Source: Vishniacozyma victoriae (Eukaryota > Basidiomycota > Tremellomycetes > Tremellales > Bulleribasidiaceae). From it: a stretch of 64,000 nt of DNA. The stretch covers positions 62,001-126,000 of the forward strand of contig JADPYG010000001.1 of the NCBI GenBank assembly GCA_017654735.1, given 5' to 3'. A program made the translations under genes and the position numbers. A model generated the notes under the pieces. The model saw only the letters and a program-made list of their open reading frames with translations, did not search any database and was not told the origin of the DNA. Shown one piece after another: positions 35,917-47,179 of the stretch (positions are counted from its first letter, which is position 1; every line of letters starts with the position of its first letter).

Positions 35917-36719
35917 ATCTCAATCCGACCATCCCAGCCCCCGACTTCCGAATCGAACAATTCTTCAACTCTGTCACTTCCCCTTCCCCTACTTTTCATT
36001 TCTCAGTAACGCAACGCATCAACATCCAAAAAAGTCAATATTCGCGCATGTGAATCGACTCAATTCCCTCTCTCTCTCACGACATCCAATACTCTTCGCA
36101 ACCGACAATCGCAAATCGCATGTGCAGGCTATAGCCGCACCATCCACTTTCCTCTTAGTATCCTTGTTTTTGGTTTTGGTGTTTCCCCTGTCCCCTTCGG
36201 TCCTGGGGGGACGAGTATTAACTGGTTGAACTGGCGTATTGTCAGTTCTTTCCGGTTTTTATATAGATAGAAATATGATGTGAACTTGTCCAGATCTTTT
36301 TGGATGTAACCTGGATAATGCATCTGTACTTTTACTCCTTGACATGAGCATGGCTCTGGACTTCTGACTTAATGTCGAATCCCGCAACAGTCTTCAGATT
36401 CACTAAATGAGGCCCTTGCTGATACGTAATTTGGTAAAGATATGTTATTCATGTACGCACCAGGCGATCAAGTATACTGTAATATGATAATGAAGAAAAA
36501 TGATTTATGATTTTTATATAATTGAAAGAATTTGTTTTTATAAGCATTTGATACGTAGACATGCGTTGCGTAAGATCGACATCTTTTTCCTTTTCTTTCA
36601 TTCCTTTTCTTCCCCATCATCTAATTCGTTTTTTATCTCGCTCGTCCCCTTTTCGCTCGTCTATCGTCCTCGAATTATCCATTTCTACTCATCTCATCAA
36701 TCGTAATTGCTGAAGGGAC
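35917..36719. other. Convergent 3' intergenic region
   Basis: About 800 bp between the importin alpha stop and the PUF1-like stop, both genes running toward it. A C-rich block (about 35920-36215) passes into an AT-rich, T-run-rich tract (about 36400-36600) with poly(A)-signal-like AATGAAGAAAAATGA. I see no gene. Confidence 0.6.
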
Positions 36720-39700
36720 CTAGTAAGGTGGTCCAGCAGCATACATTCCACCCATCTACTATCAGCTTTCCATCTCTATCTTCGTACAAGGCAGGTAGGA
36801 GGGGGACATACCAAACTCTGATACTGCTGTCCTTGACCCTGTCCCTGACCTTGAGTCTGAGTCTGTTCAACAATCCCCAATCCACCTAAATTAGGTTGTT
36901 GTTCGAATGTAGTTACTGATTGACCTAATTGGGAAGTTAGACGTGCTCCTACACCAGGTGGGGGTTGGTGTTGGGTATATGGAGAATCGATAGATGGGGA
37001 TGCGAACTGATATCAGCTTCTCCTATCTTCTCTTCTCATCTCTACTCTTCCTGCTTCCCGACAATGCTGACTCGGTCGATGGGACTAGGAGATAGAAGGG
37101 AGAACGTACAGGATTGAACGGATCGGATGTAGGAGACATCATACCCTGCCCCCTCCCCTGATGTGGATGCGGAACAGGAGTCCTAGGACCAGCATGACCA
37201 GGCATAGGCGTAACATTCGGATCATTCGGATCATGCTCACGATGCCTCATTTGCCCTAGTGGCATATTCTGAGGAACGAGCAGTGGTGATAGATTCATTC
37301 CTTGGCCTTGTCCATATTGAGGCATGTATTGCTGTTGATGTTGGTGATGGTACTGGTTCTGGGAGAAACCACCATATTGATATTGAGGTTGATACCCCTG
37401 TCCTTGTCCTTGCCATTGGTTTTGACCCTGGCCTTGCTGACGACGAGCAACTGGGGACGGCGATGAACTTGGTGGAACTGGTAATCCCACTGCTTCTAGG
37501 AGTACTCGATATGGCGGTGTGGAAGAAGTATTGATTGTCGGTAAGACCCTCCTCACCGTTTCGAGCATTAATTCCTTTTCGGCCGATGTGGAAGTCGAGT
37601 TGGCCAGTAGTTTCCCGATTACCTGAGTCCCGTTGTTTGCGTCTGACAATATGTCAAAGAGCGTCTGATCCTGAGGAGAGGTGAATATCGAGTTGGTAAG
37701 TGTGGCACTAGCTGCGGGTTCACTTGTCTGGGTAATGACTATCATCAGCATCATTGTATGTCTATAGAAGATGGACTTACTCCTTAGAACAGTCAAAGAA
37801 GCGAGTTTGTGGGTACATAAATGAGCGATATGAGGCGCGAATCGATTTGCCAACAACGCATACCTTCCATTCAATTGACTCTGCTCCACCAGCCAAGTCA
37901 AAAGTAACGCTCCATTCGGATTGGTAGCGAGCGGAATTGAATTCAAGATGATCCCCGTTGAAATCCTTTTCTTCTGATACATGGGCGTATGGGGTGATTC
38001 GAGGCATGTCCTCATACACCTAGCTCCAAATCTATTTTGAGCTATATCCCACATTCTATCGACCATTGCGTCAAATACGTATTCAGAGAATGGAGGGCCG
38101 AATTTTAAAGTACCGGCACAAACGTAGTTTCCTAGGGAATCACACATGAGTGAAGGACCGAATGGGCGTAGGTAGGATGTAATTAGGTATCGCTCTTCAT
38201 CTGTGATAGAGCATTCGATAATCTTTTGTGCTGCCCATGTACCGTTTTTGTGAACACCAATCGCGGCTAGGTGAGGAGCGACTCGTTGCAGCATTGCGAA
38301 TCGAAGTTCGGGGGAGCATCTCTCGAATAGTTTTTGGATGACCGTGTTGCCAATGTAATCGGATGCGAGCTATCATTAGTCCTACCCTGCAAATGTTCAG
38401 GAAGGCTCACCTCTGCACACTCGCTCATGAGCTCGACTGTGATCTGATTAATCTCTTCAAGGGTACATTGCCCACTATCCAACCTTCTCCTCAATTCCTT
38501 CAATCGGGCAACATCAGATCGTCGCATGATCCCAGGTGGAGGCGGTAAAGTCGTATAATAACTAACAGGTGGTCGGGTTTCTGTATCTCAGCGCCCGTCT
38601 TCCACAGGAGATAAGCAAATGGAAGCAGAGTACTCACCAGCAGCAGCTTTAACATCTTCATCCTCATTCATCCTCCCCGCACTTAAAACCTGCATAACCA
38701 TCTGCTGTTCCGAAACGACCCCGCCACTCGCCAACCCTTTCTCAAGTACTTGATCATGTACCCCATTCTTGACCATTTCCAAAACGAGTGGACTCCTATA
38801 ATTCTCCACACCACCAGCACCAGCTGATAATTGTTGAGCTGTAGTAACGGATTGAGCACCTTCTACGTGTCCTAGTCCTGATAACACTTGACCTATTTGA
38901 GGGGATGATTCTTCTGGTCCACCTAGGAATGGGGATTTAGTTTGGACTTGGGCATAACCGATCTTAACTGGCCCAACGTCTGAACCGAGGACCTCGTAGC
39001 CGTTTAATGCGTTTCGAGCTGCTACCGCCGAATCTAGTCTTTCAAAGTTGACGAACCCGCAGCACTATCATCAGCGATGGTCACCCATCTACTATCAGGG
39101 AATTGCTCACCTTCGCCATGAGGACGCGAGCAGATTCGACTGGACCGAAAGGTGAAAAGACCTGAAGCAACGTCGCCGACGAAGTAGTCCCCGGGATATT
39201 CCCAATCCAAAGTGCCCTCGTAGGCAGCGCACTCAAATCATCATCATCCTCAGTAGCAGGTACAACAGGTGGCGGGACGGCGGCACCACCGATTGATCCA
39301 TTGGTGAAAACTAATCCAGGGGGTGTCGGGGCGACGGTAGACATGGATGGTCCAGTTGGAGCTGAATCGATCTTCCCAAATCCGATCCTGACTGGGGCGG
39401 TTTCGGATAAAGCAGAGACTTGTCCTCCCATGCGATTGAGTACGTCGTCTCGCGCTCGAACTGCATCAGTTCGATCCATGAAATTTACGAATGCGCATGT
39501 CTATCATTAGCTCAAATGCCTCGTGTATGCTGGAAGGACGTACCTTCTCTGGGAGTAGCCGAACACTCTCAATAGGCCCGTATGGACTGAACACTGAGAA
39601 AAGAGCATCGCTAGTAGCGTTCACATCCAAATTTCCAATCCATAAACTCCTAGTAGGCATCTGGGGCGTCGACGAGACTTTATCGAAATCAGGTGTTCCA

Positions 39701-40933
39701 GTCCTAGAAGTATGTGATGAGATTGAATGTCGAGGTGCCCTGGAGCTGGAGCTCTCCCTTGATCGCGTCAAGTCGCGTTCAGAGTATGATCGTGGATTAT
39801 ATCCGAAAGCATTGTTTGGATGATCCATATGACCCGTCACCGGTGATTGGGGGATTGAAGCTAGGTAACCTGCTCTCTTTGATTGACCCCTTTTTATAAG
39901 GTTGTCGTTGACTGTTCCTAAAGTTGTAGATCTCGGTCGATTGGGGTCACGGTCCCGATTGAAAATTCCGGCTGTAGCGTAGAAATGACCATTTGTAGCT
40001 CCATCATAATCATTCTCATCATACATCCCTAAACTCTCTATACCCCTTGACAACTCTTCATCAGGTGTATCATATCGATATCCACTATTGAGTGATTGTC
40101 GATATGGTCTTCCGAAATTCGATACAGTAGAAGCTCGATGTCTACTAGCAGGACCCGATTGTGCGATTGCCAATTGAGCTTGATTCCTTAATTCAGACAT
40201 TGAAGCGGGTGTTTCACCATCTGCTAATCCCAGGTAATCGAGGGTGGAATTCATATCGTCTGGATTAATGTCGTAGGTGGAATTAACCTGGCCGAGAGGG
40301 GATCGAGATGGACCAGAATTGATACCTGGAGTACCTAACCATCCATTTCCAAAGGGCGAGATACCGTTCCCAAGTCCATTCTCTGGTAATGTCAATGAAC
40401 CGGAACGAAGGCGGTTGGTAGATGGATTATCGAGGTTTGCGGAGGAGGAATTGGTGTGTCGCAATACTGGTCTCCCAGTACCGGGCGCAGCAGGGGTAGT
40501 AGTGGGGTATGCGGGGGATAGAGCTGATGTTCGGACAGCAGGGGCGACAGCATGCTGGACAGGTACCTCTCCAGGACCAACATGGAAAGAGGAAGGTAAA
40601 GTTCTAGTTAGTCAGCGCAGCTCGGGTGTAATGTTCTATTGAGATAAATGGGAGGAGAACGAAAGAAGAGGAACATAGTGACAATGAAGATGAAGATGAT
40701 AAGAAGGAGAAGAAGACGTACCCAGCTCTAGCCCTCCTGTACCCAGATCCAATAACCTCATCCTCTCCTTCATCCGGGGTAGGTAACTGCCAAGCCCTCT
40801 TTGCATATCCAGAACTCAAAGCAGGAGGAGGTGGAGTTCTACCTTCCACCCTAGGAGCACCAGTATCAGGCGATAAAGATGTTCGCGAGCGTAAGGTAGA
40901 GTTGGGGTTGGTGAGGGGTTTCGTAGGGGACAT
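36720..40933 (-). CDS. PUF1: RRM plus Pumilio-repeat RNA-binding protein, Puf1/Jsn1 type
   Basis: Starts at ATG 40933 and ends at TAG 36720. A long disordered Ser/Asn/Gly-rich N-terminus (about 400 residues) is followed by RRM 1 (TRSLWIGNLDVNATSDALF, SPYGPIESVRLLPEK) and RRM 2 (TRALWIGNIPGTTSSATLL, SPFGPVESARVLMAK, then CGFVNFERLDSAVAARNAL). Next comes a linker with SQQMVMQVL-type helices and six or so Pumilio repeats (ASDYIGNTVIQKLFE, VHKNGTWAAQKIIE, DSLGNYVCAGTLKFG, QNRFGARCMRTCLE, NPNGALLLTWLVE, DANNGTQVIGKLL). The RNA-base-contacting positions deviate from classical PUFs, as in yeast Jsn1/Puf1 and Puf2, which bind mRNAs for membrane-associated proteins. The C-terminus is Gln/Gly/Tyr-rich and prion-like (QGQGQNQW...). 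The last exon is tiny (MGGMYAAGPPY). About nine introns. Confidence 0.88.
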
Positions 40934-41373
40934 TATGGTAGATTTACCCCGAAGGAATTTAAAGAAGCCACGTCAAGTCGACGTGGAAAGTGAAGGAGAT
41001 ACTGAGTCGTATAGGTATTCGTGAGGGGTATCAACTGGTTCGTAGAGTGTGTGTGCCAAGGTCCAAAGCGAAGGCGAGTGAAAGTAGGGTAGGTGATAGC
41101 AAAGGGTTTCGAGCGTGTACCCTTGAAACGTAGGTGGGTTGCGTCACTGAAATGTCGTGGTCGTGGCCTCCTTTTATCAGTCGGATACCGTAGACCGAGA
41201 CCAGAGACAAGTCTTCTCGCCGTATTCGTGTCGAGTCTTTGGGTTTATATGCAGACTTTGTCGTTGTCGTGTATAGGTAAGCCTGGGAGAATGAATAGGT
41301 AGGTAGTGGTAGATGCTTCCGGCGGCAGTCGTATAGTCAGTCGGTCATAATTCGAGCATTGACCATCCCCGCA

Positions 41374-41394
41374 GTCACCCCACATTTGGGGGTG
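41374..41394. promoter_or_regulatory. Interrupted palindrome TCACCCC...GGGGTGA
   Basis: Seven-base arms TCACCCC and GGGGTGA around a 7-nt centre ACATTTG. Arms contain CCCC/GGGG cores like those bound by Cys2His2 stress or glucose regulators. No protein is known for it from the sequence. Confidence 0.4.
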
Positions 41395-41729
41395 AGTAGG
41401 TGGTAACACCGCTTTAAATACTACATATCCTCATATGCATGCGTACAAGCACCTGAAGCTGCAAAGGAAGAAGGGACAGGGACACTCTTGAGCTTGGGCA
41501 GCACATCGTCTGACGTCTATGTCGTGTCTTGGAAAATCAATATAAATTCGACCAAGCTTGAGCGATGACGCGCACGACCATTCTTGTAATTCAGTGAATG
41601 AGGCGAAACGGGGGCTTAATTCTAGTCGCTTCAGTAGAAACTCTAGAACCCGCTCGGAAGGATACACAGAACCGACCATTGCCTAGATGGAAAGTCGTTG
41701 GAACAATGCATGAAGCGTCTTATCTTATG

Positions 41730-41737
41730 TGACGTCA
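41730..41737. promoter_or_regulatory. CRE-like site TGACGTCA
   Basis: A perfect ATF/CREB palindrome 135 bp upstream of the ATG of the small gene at 41872, immediately followed by CGTC. Such sites bind bZIP factors of the Atf1/Sko1 type in stress-responsive fungal promoters. Confidence 0.45.
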
Positions 41738-41871
41738 CGTCTCCCCATTGAACAAACGAACAATTGAACGTCGTCGGCAATTTACACAGAGACAGCTATT
41801 TGCAGCTGGTCGTGATCGCAAACTAGTATCGTCTCTTACTCATCTCATCTCATCCCAATTACCAATAAACA

Positions 41872-42263
41872 ATGTCAACTGGAGGAAACGCTGCTCAGAG
41901 TACGCTCATCCTTTCCATTAGACATAGCTGATGTATAGGCCTAACTGAAAAGGTTAAAGGCGCTGCCAATTGTAAGCCATTTCCCTGCCACTTTGATCAC
42001 GCTGACAAATAGTGGCCCATGGTACATTAAATGTAGCTCTGACAAAGAGTACAAGCTGAACAACAGGCTCAGGCGAATCATTACGAGGAAATGTCAATTC
42101 CTTCGTCGACAACCTCGGATCCCAAGGGCAGAACGCTACCAATTCCGGCTCGACTGGGACTGGTCATGATGTTAAGGATTTAGAGAAGGATGCGGAGAAT
42201 AGGGCTACTAGTAATAAAGGCAAGGAGGAGATGCAAGCTGGTTTGAATGCTTTCCAGAAGTAG
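41872..42263 (+). CDS. Small conserved fungal protein, CsbD-/stress-protein-like
   Basis: Four exons: 41872-41899, 41939-41971, 42013-42021 (9 nt) and 42067-42263; 267 nt, 88 residues. The protein reads MSTGGNAAQ, then LTEKVKGAANLAHGSGESLRG, then NVNSFVDNLGSQGQ, a Thr/Gly/Ser stretch, and DVKDLEKDAENRATSNKGKEEM. It is hydrophilic, glycine- and charge-rich, without cysteine or tryptophan. The KGAAN..HG.GE..RG core is a pattern I recognise in small basidiomycete and ascomycete proteins often annotated hypothetical or CsbD-like; function is not established. A TGACGTCA box upstream fits stress induction. The 9-nt exon can be skipped without frame change, replacing LAHG by Cys. Confidence 0.7.
42013..42021 (+). 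other. 9-nt microexon of the small CsbD-like gene
   Basis: Acceptor CTGACAAATAG before it, donor GTACAT after it. With flanking phases it encodes L-A-H-G of the conserved core. Without any splice here the frame reaches TGA at once. Confidence 0.75.
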
Positions 42264-42553
42264 GGCGGGTTAGGGTGGGCCGGTGATAGGGTATGTATAA
42301 TGGAAGTATCGTGGATCGGGCACACCAAATCGCACAAGTCATGAGATCAAGCGACTTGATCAACGCTTCCCTCTCACGTCATCTTCCCCGTTTAGCGATC
42401 ACAAGGAACGGCAGGCGAGCTTGAGATATCCTGAAGGACTGACCGACCCCGCTGCTTACACAGCGCTGCTTCGAGGCAATGATTCATTTCGACCGAGTGT
42501 ATCGGTATCTATGCGTCCACAATCTACTCCCTTACTCCTCTCCCCTGATTCGC

Positions 42554-43608
42554 TTAGATCTGCTTGGACTTGGAGATCTCTACTAAATCAGCGTCGTTCT
42601 CCACTAGAGAATAGTGGACTCACGCTCAACCTGGCTCAAAGCTTCCTCCAAAAGCTGCTTCCTGAAAGCTGGCTTTTCGAACTCAGCAGCAACGTTTGCC
42701 TGGATAGACTGAACGAGAGCAGCCTGCTCAGCTTCTCGCTGTTGCTGTTCGTGTCGAACCCATGAATCTAGGACGGATTTAAGTTCGGCCTTGACGGCTG
42801 ACTCCTGGGCGAGACGGAAGTTTTCGTGTTCGAGGACATTGGTTTCTCGTGCAACGGCGTATAGCTGTTCGGTGAGGGGAACGACTTCTTTGAGCTGGTT
42901 GACGGAATCGATTCGCTCAGTTACGGCTTTGGTGTGCTCGGATCGGGCAGAGTTGAGGATACCCTTGATTCGCTATTTATTAGCCATCATCCTTTTACTC
43001 CTAGAGGTATTGCGTACGTCAATGTGACCGTTGGCCCAAGAAGAGTAGGGTGCTCCAATAGACTTGCCGACAGCGGCTAGAATGATGAAGAATCCGACAG
43101 CAAGTACAGTCTCCTCGTTGGCGACCTGTTCCATCAGCATCCGTAATTTATTCCATCCATGATTTCTCGACCCACGTAAAGCTCAGTGGAGACGGCAGCG
43201 GCAGTGACCGCTGTACCGAGAACGACACCACCAGTCTTGGTCCATAGAGAAGAGGTTGGGACAGAGTTGATGATGGAAGCGGCCTTCTCGTCGGGGGTTT
43301 GTTCTGGATATTAGTGAGGTGTTTGTATTTCGCGTTTAAATGAGTGAACTAACGGGTAGCTAGGAATCGGTGGCTACTTGTCAGCTACATCCAACGAAGA
43401 AAGGGCGTGAGCTTACCTCTGAGCAATAGCTCGGGGAGCAACGACTGGTCGAGCACCTGTACATTAGTATTCCTTCCTATATGTATATCCAAGTCCCAAT
43501 CCACAATCTTCCATTTCCCACGTATTTCCCTCATTCTTTTAGGACAGTCTGATCGATGTATAACTTACCAGCCGCCCTTAAGCTCCGGAGTGCGAGTCTA
43601 GAAGCCAT
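42554..43608 (-). CDS. ATP4: Mitochondrial ATP synthase subunit b (subunit 4)
   Basis: From ATG 43608: MASRLALRSLRAAGARPVVA, then PRAIAQR, a classic Arg-rich presequence split by two introns. Then TPDEKAASIINSVPTSSLWTKTGG, hydrophobic VVLGTAVTAAAVSTE and a second membrane helix EETVLAVGFFIILAAVGKSI, then a long helical stalk (DRIKGILNSARSEHTKAVTERI, ESAVKAELKSVLDSWVRHEQ, QQREAEQAALVQSIQANVAA). This is the peripheral stalk b subunit of F1Fo ATP synthase. The last exon is short: a donor right after QVE and acceptor GCTGATTTAG give QVELEISKSKQI and the TAA at 42554. Reading through that donor would end with a shorter, less typical tail. Head to head with LEO1. Confidence 0.92.
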
Positions 43609-43830
43609 TTTGATGTCTATAGAGAGGATATGGGGTTATGCTAAGGTCAATAGCACGTAGACGGGGCAAGGGAGGAAGGGGAGAGGGTAAAAACGCCGAG
43701 TTTCCCCGTAAATGGCACATGATAGGCACCTTGCTGATTACACTCGATCAGCGCGCCTAATTACCAATGGACGGACGTGTTAGCACTAGACATATATACA
43801 GTAGATATAGAATAGATACATATAGCAATA
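43609..43830. promoter_or_regulatory. Divergent promoter ATP4/LEO1 with CCAAT box
   Basis: 222 bp. CCAAT at 43764-43768, in the context CCATTGGTAAT on the ATP4 strand, is close to the HAP-complex consensus and fits a respiratory gene. TATATA at 43793-43798 lies only 33 bp before the LEO1 ATG. Confidence 0.42.
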
Positions 43831-45344
43831 ATGTCGGAGGATGGACTAGATGATCTATTCGGAGGATCAGATACTGAAGCACCCCCACGACCTGCTTCTA
43901 TAGCCTCAAGCTCACGGGGATCACCAAAGCCATCCGGCACAGCTACACCAGCAAAAGAGGACGAAGGTGTTGATGACCTTGTACGTTCTCCTTGTCCATC
44001 ACGCTCAGGGTTCTGATGATAGTTCGGAGATGAAGAGGAAGACCCTCCAGCCCCATCACCGGGAAGAGCTAGGGCAGATACTACCCCCGACACGGCTTCT
44101 TCTCGAACCGGCTCGCCTAATCCATTAGAATACCGAGAAGAGGATGTCGTAGATCCTGGGATTCAGGAATCGACCTGGGCAACTATTGCGTTTCCCAAGT
44201 GGGATACCCTCAAACCGACGGATGAAAAGGTATGTCCATTACAGATGCTCGGGGACTGATGATAGGTCTGGCAAATGAGATTACCTGCTTATGTGAATGT
44301 TGAGAGTAAACCATATGACCCAATACTCTATCGCCATGGGTTGGAGAAGCCAGAGAAGGAGGATGATAATATGAAGAGGGCCAGGATGATTCAGGTCAGG
44401 AATACTGTCAGGTGGAAATGGACAACAGGGGATGATGGCAAGCCAGTACGTTTCCACATGTCATGGTCTGATTCATGTACTGATGACAGAAACGTCAAAG
44501 CAATGCCCGACTACTAAGATGGTCAGACGGATCAGTATCCATGCAACTCGGCTCCGATTTATACGACCTAGCTCCATCATACGGGACGACCCTCTCCCGG
44601 CCTACCGATCCCCAACCCAAGAACTTACCCCCAAACGCCCCTGGTACCGACACCACGTTCCTAGTCCAAGCCAACGACACTTCGGGATTAATGGTTACGG
44701 AAAACACCATTGCCGGTCATTTATCTCTTGTACCAGCATCATCAAGTTCGAAAACCCATATCGAACTAGTAAGGCATGTAGGCCAACAACACGTGAAACA
44801 TTCAAGGATGAAGGTCTTGGATGAAATCGTCGATCCAGAAAAAGCATTCGTGGTTCAAAATACAAAGAAGAAGGCAACCAATAGGAAACCTGGTACTGGA
44901 GGTAGAGGGGGTGGAGCGAGAAAGAAGGCGGACAGTTCAGATGATGAAGATGAAGATCCAAGGTTCACGTACGATACCGATTTACCAGGCGGTCGAGGTA
45001 GACCACCAAGACCAAATGAGGCGGAATACGAAGACGATGGATTCGTCATTGCCGATTCGGACGAGGAGGAAGAAGAAGAGGAAGAAGGAGATGATGATGC
45101 AGCTTATGGATCTTCAAAGAAATCAAAGAAATCAAAATCGAAATCGAAAAAGAGAAAAGGATCAGAAGAAATGGACGAGATGGAAATAGCAGAGAAAAGG
45201 ATTGAAGCTGCTGAAAGGGAAAAGAAGAGGGCTAAGAGGGATAGAAATAGGAGAAGGGCATATGATACGGATGAAGACGAGGCTGAAGGTCAAGCAGATG
45301 GGGATGGGGAGGAGGACATGGAGATGGATGTAGAGAGTGATTAG
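43831..45344 (+). CDS. LEO1: Paf1 complex subunit Leo1
   Basis: ATG 43831. The acidic N-terminus (MSEDGLDDLFGGSDTEAPP, then GVDDLFGDEEEDPPAPSPG) is typical of Leo1. The core begins RLPAYVNVESKPYDP and runs through NTVRWKWTTGDDGKPKRQSNARLLRWSDGS(V)SMQLGSDLYDL. Next is LSLVPASSSSKTHIELVRHV and RMKVLDEIVDPEKAF, then a long acidic and lysine-rich tail (DSDEEEEEEEEGDDDAAY, KSKKSKSKSKKRKGS, RERKKAKRDRNRRR-type) ending in DMEMDVESD. Leo1 joins Paf1, Ctr9, Cdc73 and Rtf1 on elongating RNA polymerase II and is needed for H2B ubiquitylation and H3K4 methylation. Four introns of about 45 nt. The nearby SWD2 belongs to COMPASS, which acts downstream of Paf1; this is coincidence as far as the layout shows. 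Confidence 0.95.
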
Positions 45345-45650
45345 GTCGTTAGCGGTAAGGCCTTCAGGCCGCCGTCTGTTAGGCAATCCTTCGGGCTGGC
45401 CAGCATGCCACGCATGTATTCTGGGTGTTTGCGCCACGTTCGAAGTAACCTCCTTTGTCAGTGGAGACGATGCTAGCACTGACCAGTCTCCAAGTGGAGC
45501 TATTCATGAAAGGAACACCGCAGTCGGAGTTGACAAAGGATCCAAAGGTATGAGTGGGGATATAAACGAAGTCTCGTCTCATTGTTGATACTAACAATTA
45601 CTGGTTATATACATATACACATACATACACATATACATACAATTTGAACA

Positions 45651-46689
45651 ATGAGTAAGACTGAAGAAAAGAAAGAAGAGGTTGAGAAGAAGGTTCTCCC
45701 GTATGTCCATTCCCCCTCTCCGTCTCATCTCCATATCCCCGCCTCCAGATACCCTGTACGTAGCTTGGATGATCGCTAATCCCAGAAACGTATTTTTCGA
45801 TATCGATATCGCAGGTGAGAAAGCCGGTCGAATCATATTCAAGCTCTACGACGATATTGTCCCAAAGGTCCGTCCCCTCCGGCCCCTCTTTACATTGATC
45901 AGCTAATAAACAGACAGCAGCAAACTTCCGAGGTCTCGCAACTGGAAAGAAACCCGATACGAATGAAGATTTACCTAAAGGATTCGGATACAAGGGAACT
46001 CATTTCCATCGAATCATTCCTGGGTTCATGATTCAGGGAGGGGATTTTGAGAGGTCTGATGGGACTGGGGGGCAGAGTGTTTATGGTGCCAAGGTAGGTC
46101 GAGCGCTTGGCCGAAGGTAGTGAGACCAACAGTGTCTTTTGAAGCAAAGAATGCCGAGAGGGTGGAAATAGAAGATAATGCTGACGAACAGTTTGACGAT
46201 GAAAACTTCAAGAAGAGGCATGATAGTATCTCACTTTACCGAGCGACTGAGAAGAAGGTAGAGCTGATTGATAGAGCCTGGGCTCTTATCAATGGCTAAC
46301 GCCGGGGCCAACGGCAATGGATCCCAATTCTTCATTACCCTAGCTGATCAATGTGATTGGTTGAAGTGAGTTATAGTCTGCTGAGCAGGTTCACGGATCT
46401 TCCTAATCTCTAACATCCCACCTATCCGCTCTCTTCTCATTCCTGTCTCATAAATGTGAGAAGCTTGGAGCTGATAAACAGCGGGAAACACGTCGTCTTC
46501 GGAGAGATCGTGGAAGGGATGGATATTATCAAACAGCTGGAGAAATTGGGGAGTAGGGAGGGTAGGGTCAGTACATCCCGAAAGAGCTTGGTCAGGGATT
46601 GTGGTATTGTTGATGAGAATGAGAAGGTTGAGAAAGCTGAGAAGGATGAGAAGGTTGAGAAGGGTGAGAAGGTTGAGAAAACCGAGTAG
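45651..46689 (+). CDS. Cyclophilin-type peptidyl-prolyl isomerase
   Basis: ATG 45651: [17 protein letters not shown], an acidic/basic leader, then [38 protein letters not shown]. The next exon gives [18 protein letters not shown] with the catalytic Arg of FHRIIP, and later exons [31 protein letters not shown] and [16 protein letters not shown]. These include the Gln-Gly-Gly-Asp, Ala-Asn-Ala-Gly and Trp-Leu-Lys residues that bind substrate and cyclosporin. The sequence then departs from cytosolic CypA by a ~20-residue Glu/Lys repeat tail ([20 protein letters not shown]). Introns include one in the MANAG exon with an AAG codon split across it. No signal peptide or KDEL. Confidence 0.93.
46621..46680 (+). 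repeat. 9-nt tandem repeat encoding the cyclophilin EK tail
   Basis: About six to seven copies of a GAGAAGGNT-like unit; each copy encodes E-K-(V/A/D/G). Slippage here would change tail length in steps of three residues. Confidence 0.7.
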
Positions 46690-47069
46690 AGGGAGGGATG
46701 TACTAGAGCTATGTATCGAATATGCCACCGCGGAGAAAGGGGATCAACCGCGGTAGTTCCCCGTCGGAGCCTCCGATTTCCTATTTTCCATCAGATATTA
46801 CTTTAGCTCTACTACCCGGATCCTTGCGCAATAGATACTCAGCCATATGTATTGCTGTCCGCCATCGACGGTCTGCAAGCATGGGCAGACTGACGCTACT
46901 CCATGGTACTCGAGCAATGCTCCCAGTCTATTCATTTCCCCCACTTATCGGAGGAAATAGGCTCCGCGTAATCCGGTTCTACAACTTACCGAGATTTACC
47001 GCACTATGTCACCGTTTACGGCGCAAGGATAGACCGTGACCGTAAGTCTGGCCAAGCGTAGGGATGGGG

Positions 47070-47075
47070 TATATA
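47070..47075 (+). promoter_or_regulatory. TATA box of the GH78 gene
   Basis: GGTATATAGG context 105 bp upstream of the ATG at 47180, like the TATA of the asparaginase gene. Confidence 0.45.
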
Positions 47076-47149
47076 GGCTGGATCACGAACAAGTGGTTCA
47101 TCTTTACCATCTTATATTAAAAACTGAGTAATCGTGGGTTCTCTCAGTC

Positions 47150-47164
47150 ATGGAGAACCGATAA
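47150..47164 (+). other. Short upstream ORF before GH78
   Basis: ATG GAG AAC CGA TAA ends 15 bp before the main ATG. Sequence CTAACGCCCAG directly before the main ATG also looks like an intron end, so a 5' UTR intron might remove it. Confidence 0.35.
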
Positions 47165-47179
47165 ACAGCTAACGCCCAG

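Larger units (their letters stand above)
40934..41871. promoter_or_regulatory. Long divergent promoter, PUF1-like gene / small protein gene
   Basis: About 940 bp, the longest head-to-head gap here. It holds an interrupted palindrome (41374-41394) and a perfect TGACGTCA (41730-41737), described separately. Open frames at 41093-41302 and 41431-41679 lack coding character. Pyrimidine runs precede the ATG at 41872. Confidence 0.5.
46690..47179. promoter_or_regulatory. Promoter region of the GH78 gene
   Basis: 490 bp. Two CCGCGG palindromes (46728-46733 and 46748-46753) 20 bp apart centre to centre, further CGG triplets near 46770-46980, a TATATA at 47070-47075 and a four-codon upstream ORF at 47150-47164. 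Spaced CGG triplets suit a Zn2Cys6 regulator. The open frame at 46722-47039 is not convincing. Confidence 0.45.

Noticed and set aside
36500..36706. Open frame in the AT-rich 3' region between SRP1 and PUF1
   Set aside because: Phe/Ile/Ser-rich translation of T-runs, no homology pattern, located between two convergent gene ends.
46722..47039. 105-codon open frame upstream of GH78 starting with an ATG
   Set aside because: Lies wholly in the promoter, no domain, no intron signals, and Arg/Leu/Ser-rich composition typical of chance frames in GC-balanced DNA.
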